Of a stretch of 64,000 bases of DNA, positions 20,213 through 29,540 are shown in pieces; position 1 is the first letter of the stretch; the number at the start of each line of letters is the position of its first letter. Origin of the DNA: Apoda limacodes (taxonomy: Eukaryota; Arthropoda; Insecta; Lepidoptera; Limacodidae); NCBI GenBank assembly GCA_946406115.1, contig OX291549.1, forward strand, positions 26,125,901 to 26,189,900, written 5' to 3'. The notes beneath the pieces were generated by a model. It saw nothing but the letters and a program-made list of their open reading frames with translations, did no database searches and was not told the DNA's origin. The translations under genes and the position numbers were made by a program.

Positions 20213-21085
20213 CATCTCAGGGCGCTTTGACTTGTTAGATTGTAATAATTATAAAAGGCAGCAGCTTAACAGTTTTTTGCCATTTCTTCTCTTTAGAATC
20301 CCTTTGCTTTTCCCAAGCGGCTGTAAATTTTGACAGATTTAGCTTTAAGAATGGTTCCCCAAGGCGAGGTTTCTGTGCAGGATAAACTTGTACAAACGTT
20401 TTGAAGCTGAGTGCATGCAAAGCACCGCCGCAAAAGTTATTCCACGTGTAGTTGTAAAGGCCATCTGCGACTAACAGCATAATATCAATTCAATTTTTTT
20501 TTTGGAAATTAAACAACGTCACGTAACAGTGATAAGTGCAGCGAAAAAGATTTCTCATGCCCCCTGATTAGACACCTAGAAAGTAAAAAATCTGACTTCC
20601 AGGTACAAAATTTTATATAATTATAATATATTATTATTTTTCGTATGCAATTGCACGAAATTTGTCGTTTTTAGACTCATGTTATACTTTTGTAAACTCG
20701 TACTCACATTCGCAACAATGGCACAAATAGTTATTACGTTACCGATAAAAAAAGGTAGGAAACATGGCGCACTAGTAAAGCTTTGGACTGTGATCAGTAG
20801 AAAATAAAAAGGGTTTAATATTAAGCAGTTGCCCACGGAACTCTTAAACATAGTATGCGGTAAAAATATCAAATTTAGTACACGATAAAACAGATCTGGT
20901 AAAAGCATGTGTTTGAATTATCTTATATCATTTCTACTTCTTTTACGACACATTCCCCAAATTGTAAGTCATATATCATTTTGTTCTCGTCGAGCTGAAG
21001 TTTGCTAGAAGATGTACTATAACGATATAAAAGATAACATTACAAATATAGAAAAAAAACTGAAATTCGCTAATCTTGAGTTATT
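20213..21085. other. Gene-free interval
   Basis: Minus-strand frames of 81 and 95 codons (20235-20480, 20621-20908) show no family resemblance. The second is rich in Leu/Phe, as AT-rich frames tend to be. Nothing else is recognised. Confidence 0.45.
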
Positions 21086-21127
21086 AGCAGACAAACTTTA
21101 TTTCGTGTGAAATAAAGTTTGTCTGCT
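21086..21127. repeat. Perfect 19-bp stem with a 4-base loop
   Basis: AGCAGACAAACTTTATTTC at 21086-21104 is the exact reverse complement of 21109-21127, with loop GTGT. There is no T-run terminator context and no adjacent gene. It sits at the edge of the repeat at 21190-21490. Confidence 0.85.
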
Positions 21128-21189
21128 TGTCTGTTAAGACTCTTTGACACACGAACGCATTACGGTATCAAGTTGAAATTAATGTAAAA

Positions 21190-21490
21190 TACTAAAGTCT
21201 ACGGTGACTTAAAGTTGTTAAATAATCAAGCTTCTATGTCAATGAAATATATTTTTTGCCCAAAATACGGTCATTTTTGTTGCATATTGTGACACAAAGA
21301 AATCAAAACCTATGGGGTACTTCCCGTTGACTTAGAATCATGAAATTTGGCAAGAAGCAAGATGTTACATCACAAATATAGGAAAAAATCTTGATTGAGA
21401 CTTGATGTCATGATACAAGAACTATCTACATATAATGCCTGTACGAAACCCTTGGTTCGCGAGCCAGACTAGCACTTGGCCGGTTTTTTA
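21190..21490 (-). repeat. Dispersed repeat ending in a GGCCAAGTGCTAGTCTGG word
   Basis: On the minus strand the copy begins AACCGGCCAAGTGCTAGTCT, GGCTCGCGAACCAAGGGTTT, CGTACAGGCATT, and continues through CATGATTCTAAGTCAACGGG and AAGTACCCCATAGGTTTTGA. The opening is related to family C but the body differs, so it is a sister family. Confidence 0.6.
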
Positions 21491-21553
21491 ATTTCAGCAT
21501 AACGAACAAAATAATAACTGAATAACGACATAGAGTACTTTTGTTTGTATTGG

Positions 21554-21582
21554 TTGTGTGTGTGTGTGTATGTGTGTGTGTG
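21554..21582. repeat. (TG)n microsatellite
   Basis: About 29 bases of TG with one TA interruption. Confidence 0.95.
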
Positions 21583-21843
21583 TTCGAAACTCACATCAAA
21601 ATCGATTTTGGCTACAAGTGTGAGTTTTTCGCGATTGCTGGTTTAAGTAATATTTCAGATGTCTAGGTAAAAATATTCAATCCTATTTATTTAATCTAAG
21701 TCTTAAATTTCACTTTTCCGTTATTTAAGTATTTTTAATTAATATTTATAATTAATAAAAGTAAGAAATAATATCGCCTATTTCAAAAATATTATGGTAT
21801 TTTCGATGACAATGTCTTTTTTTTTTTTCAGCATTAAATTGCT

Positions 21844-22276
21844 TTTTAGGGTTCCGTACCCAAAGGGTAAAAAACGGGACCCTATTACTAAGACTTCCAC
21901 TGTCCATCCATCTGTCCGTCTGTCACCAGGCTGTATCTCATGAACCATGATAGTAAGACAGTTGAAATTTTCACAGAAGATGTTCTGTTGCCGCTATAAC
22001 AACAAATACTAACAACAAACAGAATAAAATAAATATTTAAGGGGGCTCTCATACAACAAACGTGATTGTTTTGCTCATCTTAACGGCAACAGGTAGATGC
22101 TTGAAATATTCACAGAATATTTTGTTATATATATTTACTTTAAAAATAAATAATTAAATTAAATTAAAAAAAAACAAATATTTAAGGGGGACTCCCATAC
22201 AACAAACGTGATATTTTGCCGTTTTTATAGATAATGGTACCGAACCCTTCGTGTGACTCGCACTTGGTCGATTTTT
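21844..22276 (-). repeat. Dispersed repeat family C with an internal duplication
   Basis: It reads GGGTTCCGTACCCAAAGGGT, CTGTCACCAGGCTGTATCTC, GTTGCCGCTATAACA and the closing CACTTGGTCGATTTTT. The module AAATATTTAAGGGGGCTCTC then ATACAACAAACGTGAT occurs at about 22031-22066, and nearly identically (GGGGGACTCCC) at 22178-22213, so about 150 bases are duplicated inside this copy. Confidence 0.75.
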
Positions 22277-23149
22277 ACGTATTTACTGCGAGTAAAAGTT
22301 TTAACTTTTGTATTTTTTACCTAAAACGTGAAATCCATCCAAACTTTTTCTGGCTGGCAGAAATGAAAAGTTGTATATTTCACACGAGAGTAATTTTTTT
22401 TAAGTCCCGTGCTTTTCAATTTAAACAAATAACTTTTACAAATATTAAAAATTACAAATTAAATTCAAAGAAGAACACAGGAAGGACATATTTCGGATTG
22501 CTAATAATATTTTAAAAAAAAACGTTTCTGGACAGAAAACCTCTATACAAGTCTCAGCCGTGACGCCATTACTGGATTCATATTATTGACGAACTGACCT
22601 CACGTACCTACCTCTCCACTCAACTCTCAAAACTCTACTCAGCTTTTGCTTGCTTACTTTTACGGCCTCGACAGTAATGTACTATTACTAATTGCTCTTT
22701 TTATTTATCAATTTTGTATTCATAAAACTGAGAAGAAAGTAGTTGTTTACAAAACCCAATCTTCTTTGACACACGTAACTTACCATTTGCGGCCCTGTGG
22801 GAACATAAATCAGGAAGCAACGTTATTACACCAAATAACAGCTTTTTTGCCAAAACATTGCTTTCTCGTTGACATGAAATCTTTAGTAGAAACAATTTTT
22901 GCTAGAAATAAACGTAAATCTAACATATCAAATCGAACTGTAATAGCTAATGAAACTTGATGATAAAACTAAGAGCCGGAAGTCTAGGTGAGCATACATT
23001 TCGATTTATAGTCTTAACAGATGCATTTTTATTCTGTATTAATATAGTCTTGGTAAACTTTTAAAAAAAGCTTTAATAATAAAAATAAACTATTTAGTGG
23101 TTCCTTTAGACGTAACCTTGTGTTTAAATGTTCTATTTTTTATTTAAAT
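22277..23149. other. Gene-free interval
   Basis: Frames of 93 and 104 codons at 22234-22515 and 22646-22960 have no recognisable motif. The first begins inside repeat C. Confidence 0.4.
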
Positions 23150-24140
23150 TTTGGAATCGGAGGGAGGAGGAGAAGACTCCTGAGCGGATGCCGACGAAGC
23201 CTTTTGGGACTTGGCGGTCTTCTTCCGCTTCTTGCCCTTTTTGTCCCCAAGCCAACCACTTTTTTGCCCCTAAGTGGTCCGGGGACACGCCATTGAGTAG
23301 CTTGGCCATCGCGGGAGTGGCCGAGATGTAGACTATGAGTAACTAGTGACTCCTATGATGTGATCTAAATGTGGCCAAGCGTCCCGCAGTGCTACGGTTT
23401 GCTTGGTGTATACCAACACCTACTCCTACGGCCGGGGTTAAGTTGTCACCGTTAGGTTTCCCGCCGAGCAACGGATGTTTACGAATTCAGAAACGATTAG
23501 GTAGATCGCAACTCTGAAAAGTGATATACGATCGCACCCATCAGCCTTTGAGCACTCGGGACTGGATTTCTTACCACCTAAACGAAATCGACACTTAAAA
23601 CGCGACAATGTGCGGAGTGGCGAACCGCTGAAGCGGAAATATTACACTAGCGATCCACCCAAAGCCGGGCTCAGGTCGGTCGAACCAGCGTCAGTCAAAG
23701 AGCCAAGCATAGGGACACCAATTTGCGTAGTAGTTCTGCGGTTACGAGAACATGCACTCACACACAAAAACACACAGTATCGCTTTGATAAACTTCGCGT
23801 TATGGGCGGGTTGAAAAGCGCGAAAGTTCACTCACAGCGGGCCGAGAAGCGATTTCTCAGCAAGCACACACAACTGAGCGAGCAGCGCTCATCGCTCAGG
23901 CTGATTTTCCAAGAATCGCGGGCAATAAACCAAACAACGAAACGAGGTAGTCAGCACTGAGGCAAAACACCATACAGGAATGCGCACCGCCTGAGTCACC
24001 ACATCATGGAGCACAATGAGAGCACTTGACGCTCTAGAACACGACCGCACAACACGAGAGTCGAATCGGGATACCAAAAGCGTATGAGTCCGGTGAAGCA
24101 GTAATGGCTGCATCAGCCAACTGCATAGTCCGTCCAGAAC
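23150..24140 (-). mobile_element. CpG- and GC-rich block, probable 5' part of a retroelement
   Basis: The composition shifts abruptly from AT-rich to mixed with many CG dinucleotides. The minus strand at 23155-23260 encodes a Lys-rich tail (KKGKKRKKTAKSQKASSASA, then QESSPPPSDSK and a stop). Upstream on the same strand, 23262-23330 reads ATPAMAKLLNGVSPDHLG with one frame change between. A basic, Ser/Pro-ended ORF of this kind is typical of a nucleic-acid-binding ORF1 or gag-like protein, but I cannot name the family. The right end, ATGGCTGCATCAGCCAACTG at 24103-24122, recurs at 41280-41299. The 116-codon plus-strand frame at 23610-23960 has no motif. Confidence 0.45.
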
Positions 24141-24804
24141 AAAAAAATGGTTATCCATTAGTAAGCCTCTGATGAGTTATTCTTTGTAGGATATCTGTCT
24201 TGAGACTGTAACATTTCCAAGAAACTGTTTTGTTCCGTTTAGTTAGCCACTTTTTCTATTTAATTTGTCCTTAGTTTGTGTGTTCTATGTTTACTATGTA
24301 TGTTTTTACAAATAAAAGTACGTATATGTAGTTGTGGTTACATTTTTGTAAATAATTGTAAAAATTGCCCAGATGGCACTTGTCTTTTACGCTTGAATTT
24401 TTTTTTATTTTAGATTTCATAACCTTGGGTATACAAAACAGACCACTATGTTACCGTCGCTATTGTAGCTCTAATAGCAATGACAATTTGTTACCCATAA
24501 AAGTAGGAATATAGTGGTCGGAAACATAGTTACTGGTTACCTTTAGTTAGTGCATCATTGAAATTTTTTTAAGATGTTTATTGATAATTTTTTTTTTTTT
24601 AAATGACTAGTTTTAATAAAAACATTTGTTTCTTCCAGGACAAGTTAACTTGCACAAATTCAATTTGACTATGACCCATTTGTTGTTTGATATTCATAAC
24701 AAGCCTTGCTTGGTTTGGGACCAGGCTGGCGTTATGCGATGTGTCCTAAAAATGTGTCCTGTGTATTAAAACAAAATGTTCCTCATTAACTACCAAGTAA
24801 CGTA
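24141..24804. other. AT-rich interval
   Basis: Nothing recognised apart from long T tracts near 24590. Confidence 0.4.
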
Positions 24805-24933
24805 GAAATGAAAATACTACCTACTTTTATTCATGAGTCTCCCTTTTGCTACTGCGTCGGCGGCGGCGGCGCTATAATACATATGTAATGACAAAAGGGA
24901 GTAGATATTTACTGGTGTAAGTATTTTCATTTT
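24805..24933. mobile_element. 130-bp hairpin element with a CGG-repeat loop
   Basis: The left arm has AGAAATGAAAATACT...TTCATGAGTCTCCCTTTTG. The right arm, in reverse complement, has AAAATGAAAATACTTACACC then a TACTCCCTTTTGTCA end. The loop carries TCGGCGGCGGCGGCG at 24857-24871. It looks like a small foldback element. Arms are about 45 bases with gaps. Confidence 0.55.
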
Positions 24934-25484
24934 ATATATTTATATCAAAGCGTATTTTTAAAGAGTAAAAAAATGAAAATGAAAACTAGTCATTAACTAT
25001 TTTTAAAACGTTATTTAATAATTGTAAAATTTGTCTGTTCTACAAACAATACAAATCTTTCAAAAAATATTTTGTGATTAGTTAATATTTTTCATTTTTT
25101 TTAAATACCTTCGCTTTGTACGAAGAAAAAATTAAAAATATCTGGTGGCGGTGCTAGTAAGCAGTAGGTATATAGGCGGGTGCAATCGCTGGGTACAGCT
25201 AGTAATGCTATAAACAAATAAAATTTCTAATATAATACATAGGTATAATAGCATTAATTTTAAACAATAAATTCATTAAAATCTCTAGAATTTATTGTGT
25301 GTATTATATAATTTGTTGTTTTCTAGTTAGAGTTAATACTCTATATTTTTACTCTATATTGTTTAGTTAATAGGCTATTAGATTCATATAAAATTTAGCA
25401 AAAAAAAGAAAATGGTAAAAACTTAAAATTCCATACAGAAACGGCAAGTTTCAAGAGTATTTTTGTTTTATGAATTATAAATAT
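24934..25484. other. AT-rich interval
   Basis: At 25123-25165 lies AAAAAATTAAAAATATCTGG then TGGCGGTGCTA, which resembles 57733-57770 (AAAAAATTAACAATATCTCG then TGGCGGCGCTA) in the same orientation. No other feature is recognised. Confidence 0.4.
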
Positions 25485-25762
25485 ATAAATAAATATTTTT
25501 AGGACACTACACACAGCGCCGTCTGGCCCCAAAGTAAGTCAAGCTTGTGTTGGGTTGGTACCCAACACAAATACATATATATTATAGACAACGGATACAA
25601 ATACATATATATTACTTTTTTTTGTAAATACATACATATCATTCATAAATACACCCAGACTCAAGACAAACACAAATGCTTAAATGTTTGTCCAGTGCAG
25701 GACTCGAATCCACACCCTCTGCACAGCAGCCGGCCACACTACGAGCTAGGCTACGAGGGAGT
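25485..25762 (-). mobile_element. SINE family 1, minus strand, nearly full length
   Basis: From the tail inward: ATAAATATTTTTAGGACACT, ACACAGCGCCGTCTGGCCCC, ATACACCCAGACTCAAGACA, TTGTCCAGTGCAGGACTCGA (box B in reverse: GACTCGAATCC) and GAGCTAGGCTACGAGGG (box A region in reverse). An ACAAATACATATATATTA word is present twice (25567-25584 and about 25597-25614), a small internal duplication absent from the other copies. Confidence 0.85.
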
Positions 25763-26214
25763 TTTTATTCATATAGTAAAGAACAAATATGTATACATCT
25801 CTTCGTAATGTGTATGATAGTGTTTCTTTCTGGCCTATACCGCTCTCTTAAATTTTATTCTCGTAAATAAAGAAATTTTTAATTTTATTAATCGACTTGT
25901 ATTTGAGAATAGAAATAAAGCTACTGAATATCCAGTAGAGTGCGTAAATAAGTAGGAACATGGATACGCTTTTATCCAGAGATATTGGGCCAAGCTTTAC
26001 CTAAATTATTACAATCATAAATCTTTCAGCATTCGCACTAGGGTCATTAGATTCGGTTTGTGAACAAAATCGATTGCAATAAAAAATTAAGAAAAGTAAA
26101 GTTCCGATGGAAGTATTTAGGCATACCATCGCCTTAGCCGCTGTAAGTAGGTCTCTCGTTGGAAAATAACGCTTAGGCCTTAGTCAAATATTTCAAACTG
26201 CCCATAAGGCCTCT
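25763..26214. other. AT-rich spacer
   Basis: Nothing recognised. Confidence 0.4.
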
Positions 26215-26350
26215 GACTAACCTTAACGGCTGATGTCATATGACCAACGGTTTCGCGTTACCTCCACTAAGTGGTCACCCATCCAGTTACTGACAAAGCC
26301 CGACGTTGCTTAACTTCGCTTATCGTTTGATCAGTGAGCCACGAGCTCCT
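26215..26350 (-). mobile_element. 5S-rRNA-like SINE segment, copy 1
   Basis: The plus strand reads GTGGTCACCCATCCAGTTAC, TGACAAAGCCCGACGTTGCT, TAACTTCGCTTATCG, which is close to the reverse complement of the 3' half of animal 5S rRNA (GGTCACCCATCC...CCCGACGTTGCTTAACTTCGGTGATCGGACGAGAA, quoted in parts). About 85 percent of roughly 50 positions agree by eye. Only that portion is present, so it is not a functional 5S gene; a 5S-derived SINE is the best reading. A second copy is at 36515-36650. It joins directly to a LINE end. Confidence 0.6.
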
Positions 26351-26480
26351 CGAGAAAAAGAAGTGATTAGATTTTTAATCACATAGTCGCAAGTAATGTC
26401 CCCGGTGTTGCTAGCGTCCATGACCTGCGTAAACCGCTTCACATAAGGAGTATCGCAAGTTTGTTCACCACCTTGGTTGT
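26345..26480 (+). mobile_element. 3' end of a jockey-like LINE fused to the 5S-like segment
   Basis: GAGCTCCTCGAGAAAAAGAA, GTGATTAGATTTTTAATCAC, CCCCGGTGTTGCTAGCGTCC and the closing AAGTTTGTTCACCACC follow the LINE family's 3' order (compare 42568-42692). The LINE match starts exactly at the GAGCTCCT word, where the 5S-like copy at 36643 continues differently. Confidence 0.65.
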
Positions 26481-27429
26481 ATTAAAAAAGAGTAAAGCAT
26501 TAATAGAATATTAAATTGAATTTACAATAAAATATTTATGTTAATACAATAGAAAAATAGTTTATATTTTATTTATTACATCTAAAGTTTAAACTACAGA
26601 ATAATCAAAAGCTATATGAGAAAATAAAGCTCGAAACCTGTGAAATCTCATATGGAACCAAAAACACAAAATTTTATGTTTATAAAAGATCTGTTTTTAT
26701 TTTCGTATTAAGGAAAGAAATTAATAACAATGCACGGAGTGAATTAAAGAAAAAGTCGCATTAAATGGACATATATTTTTTTCTGTATGGGATAATTAGA
26801 AAACATATTTTATACCTATCTGCAAAGCTATAATAATTAATATGAAAGCACTTATTGTTTATAAAGATAATAGTTTTTTTTTAAGCTGAGATTTATAACA
26901 ACAAAAATTCCACTTTGGTATATTTTATACACTTGGTTTATAGAGATAATGTGAACATTTTATTTTAATATATCACTCAAAAGTCAAAAAATTAGTAACT
27001 GAGACTCACAATCCAATTTTACTATTTTTTCAAAGCTAAGAAATTTCACATCGAACTAATAGCATGAAAACTTAACAGCATAACATTTAACAAGACAAAA
27101 AAGACTAAACTATAAAACAGTCAAAACGGTTAGTATTTTAAATGTGACGAAACTCATAAAATTTTATTTTATTACCAATTTAAAATACACACAATTAAAT
27201 GCAATTAAAACGGATCCGGTTACAGTTTTTGGTAATAAGATAAAAACATTGTATTAAATGTTAAATTAAATATAAAAGAAAAAGGAAAAGAAGTACAAAA
27301 CCATAAAGGACTAGTGAAAACAAAATAACATGTAGGTATAAATTGTTTCGAATACGTTTTCTGTTATTTTTACACAGAAAAGAAATGATAGAAAAGTTTA
27401 CTGTAGGACATGAATAAAAGCATTACTGA
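26481..27429. other. AT-rich interval
   Basis: No open frame and no recognised repeat. Very low GC. Confidence 0.5.
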
Positions 27430-27525
27430 CAAACAAGTTTGGCAGCAACGCAGCAAGTGGCAACTTTTGGTCTCTGCTTACTCCTCTGGGAAACAGGCGG
27501 AATGTTATGTATGTATGTAGAAAAG
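27430..27525 (+). mobile_element. SINE 3' fragment with a (TATG)n tail
   Basis: GTTTGGCAGCAACGCAGCAA, GTGGCAACTTTTGGTCTCTG, CTTACTCCTCTGGGAAACAG and GCGGAATGTTATGTATGTAT follow the order of a common lepidopteran SINE 3' region that ends in a TATG repeat. The tRNA head is missing. Confidence 0.65.
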
Positions 27526-27836
27526 TTAAATGATTTTACTTTATTTGTTTAAGTCTGAAAATAATTATATTACTTTTACGTAAGTTGCTTCGGGAACATT
27601 CATTCGTAAAAACAAAATTTGTACGCAGTCGTCAAATTTTCCATTGGAAGTGCATGTGAGGGGGGTTTTTTTTTTTTAGTATTTGTATATCTTCACGGTT
27701 TCAGTTTTCAGATAGGCATAGGTAACCTGTGTCGGGACACTCACGTACATTATGATGCCGGAAAAATGCAAGAGTTAAGGAGGGTAATTTTCCCTTAAAA
27801 ATCTAGATATAAATGTTAAAACGTACATTCTCCTAT
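27526..27836. other. AT-rich spacer
   Basis: A ten-base T run near 27669 is the only notable feature. Confidence 0.4.
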
Positions 27837-28046
27837 AAAAAAATTAGTGTCGGACAACCGTCCGGAATCGTGACAACTTGTGCCTTTCACTTTTTATGTC
27901 TGTCTCTCTCGCTCTTAGGCGGGCTAACCATGCCGCGTGCCTCTCACTCGCTCTCATTGTGAGCGCATAACGTGAGCGGAGCGTAACGCAGTTTCTTGAA
28001 GTGTCACCCGGCAAACCAATTTATAAGACGTTGTCACGTCAAAAAC
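27837..28046 (-). repeat. GC-richer 0.2-kb repeat X, copy 2
   Basis: It is the exact reverse complement, as far as I can see, of 8956-9164 from TTAGTGTCGGACAACCG to CGTTGTCACGTCAAAAA. Flanks on both sides differ from those of copy 1, apart from homopolymer A/T at both edges. Confidence 0.75.
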
Positions 28047-28629
28047 AAGCTAACACTTTCTGCTAAGAAAATTAAATTTCAAACAATATTTGGTACTGAC
28101 CTGTGAGTCATTTCGCACCTAGCTATTATGAATAGCTATTGTTACAACTGTCACGAAATAAAATTAATTTTAAATGGTATGGAACTTTTTAACCGGTACC
28201 GGTTGTTCAAGAAGTTTCCGTAGATATCCCATGGCGATAACCAACTTTTGCGCAGTCGAAAAGCCAGTATATAATATAATAGTTATCTTTCAGCACGTGC
28301 AGTCTTTTTTACAAATGTTTGTGTTATTTTGGACAATTAATTATTAATATTGCTCGTCGCTGACAAAAAAGGTGGTAATAAAAGCTAACTTACAATCTAC
28401 ATAATATCTTCAGGCTAATGTGCTAAATAAAATGTTTTGTTATCGTTCCCATTGTATAAGTCTCAAGTTTGTAACTGAAGTAACGCCTGTTATTAGACTT
28501 GTCAATATTATACGCTTATAAATAAGCTTCTAAGAAAATTGCCAATTTAGGCTCGACTTCATAACAGGTCCCTGAATCACAAGAACCCAGAGGCACTAGT
28601 CTTTAAAGGCACCTCTTTCATTGAGATAT
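28047..28629. other. Mixed-composition interval
   Basis: No recognised repeat or frame. A GGTACCGGTT word near 28195 and other short GC words stand out but have no assignment. Confidence 0.35.
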
Positions 28630-28630
28630 T

Positions 28631-28760
28631 ACATATATATAAATAAGCCTTGCTTTGTTCGTATATTTTTCAAGTGACTTGCTAGTAAAATCGCTCTTGT
28701 AGTGTTGTGTTTTTACATTTTTATATCAAAATGTTCAAAAAAGTCTTACACTGCGTAAGT
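28631..28760 (+). promoter_or_regulatory. Possible TATA box and first mini-exon of a gene
   Basis: A TATATATAAATA box at 28634-28645 is followed about 90 bases later by ATG at 28731. Eight codons (MFKKVLHC) then run into CTGC|GTAAGTATT, a strong 5' splice site with GT at 28755-28756. Many insect secreted-protein and cuticle genes have a tiny first exon coding the start of the signal peptide. No matching second exon is seen; the following sequence is an RTE fragment. This is a weak, positional inference and may be chance. Confidence 0.15.
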
Positions 28761-28869
28761 ATTTGCATACATGGAGGAAATCATTATATTCGAAACTAGA
28801 AGTCAGCGCTATGGTGTGAGTTTGAAAAATGGTCTTTGAAAGTGCTGGTTCAATTCAAATTAATCTTCG

Positions 28870-29455
28870 TCATCGTTAAAGCCGGAAGCAGTTCACTGCT
28901 AAACGTAGGCTTCCCCCATATGTTTCCATAATAGCCGCACTTGAACCAACCAGGTCGTTTATCACCTGGTAGGAAGCCGTCACACGTTGCGTCTTCTGAT
29001 CCGTGGTTGCCATTCGAGAATATTTATTACCCATCGGTATGACGAGCGATATGGCCTGCCCATTGCCACTTCAGTTTGCTAACTATTTGAGCTACGTTGG
29101 TGTCTTAAGCTCTCTTCGGCGAGTTACCTCGTTCCAGATTTTATCGAACAAAGTAACACTAAGCATAATTCTCTCCATAGCTCACTGAGCGATTCTGAGC
29201 TTATTTAACAGACAAACAGTTAGGGACCACGCTTTTCGCCACGATCCTTTGATTAACCTCTTTCTCAAAGTTGGACCTACCTAACTGAAATACTTGTCCG
29301 AGGTATATATATTTTACTTACAAAACTTCAAGAGTAGCGCTCCCAAGAACAACCAGTACACCGGTACCGGCGTGACATGGACATTAGATAAACATTACCT
29401 TAGTTATATCCATGTTAATTTTAAGACCAACCTAGGTTATGACTTCTAGCGATTA
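28870..29455 (-). pseudogene. RTE-like LINE RT C-terminal fragment
   Basis: On the minus strand the decayed frames read MERIMLSVTLFDKIWNEVTR then RRELK (about 29110-29185), and after a frameshift VAQIVSKLKWQWAGHIARHT (about 29030-29095). A Trp-poor remainder ends near GEAY (about 28910). The RAMLGVSL..KIRNE..RRR...D......KLKWQWAGH.AR signature is characteristic of RTE-type elements in Lepidoptera. Upstream on the minus strand, 29180-29290 gives degenerate FEKEVNQR and related words. The copy is multiply frameshifted. Confidence 0.75.
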
Positions 29456-29464
29456 CAATATAAT

Positions 29465-29540
29465 TTAAATGATAATAAATATTATGGACTTTACACACAG
29501 CGCCATATGGTCCCAAGCTAAGCAAAATCTTATACTCGAC
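29465..29540 (-). mobile_element. SINE family 1 tail fragment
   Basis: AATAAATATTATGGACTTTA, CACACAGCGCCATATGGTCC and CAAGCTAAGCAAAATCTTAT match the minus-strand tail of the SINE (compare 50390-50450). The head is missing. Confidence 0.6.

Noticed and set aside
20621..20908. 95-codon Leu/Phe-rich minus-strand frame, possible membrane protein
   Set aside because: Hydrophobic composition is expected from AT-rich codons; no family, promoter or splice context supports it.
26215..26350. Functional 5S rRNA gene
   Set aside because: Only part of the 5S-like sequence is present, with several changes and no T-run terminator in the right place.
8956..28046. 19-kb Polinton/Maverick-like element between the inverted X repeats
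   Set aside because: No polymerase, integrase, ATPase or capsid frame lies between them; the interior is a patchwork of older insertions.
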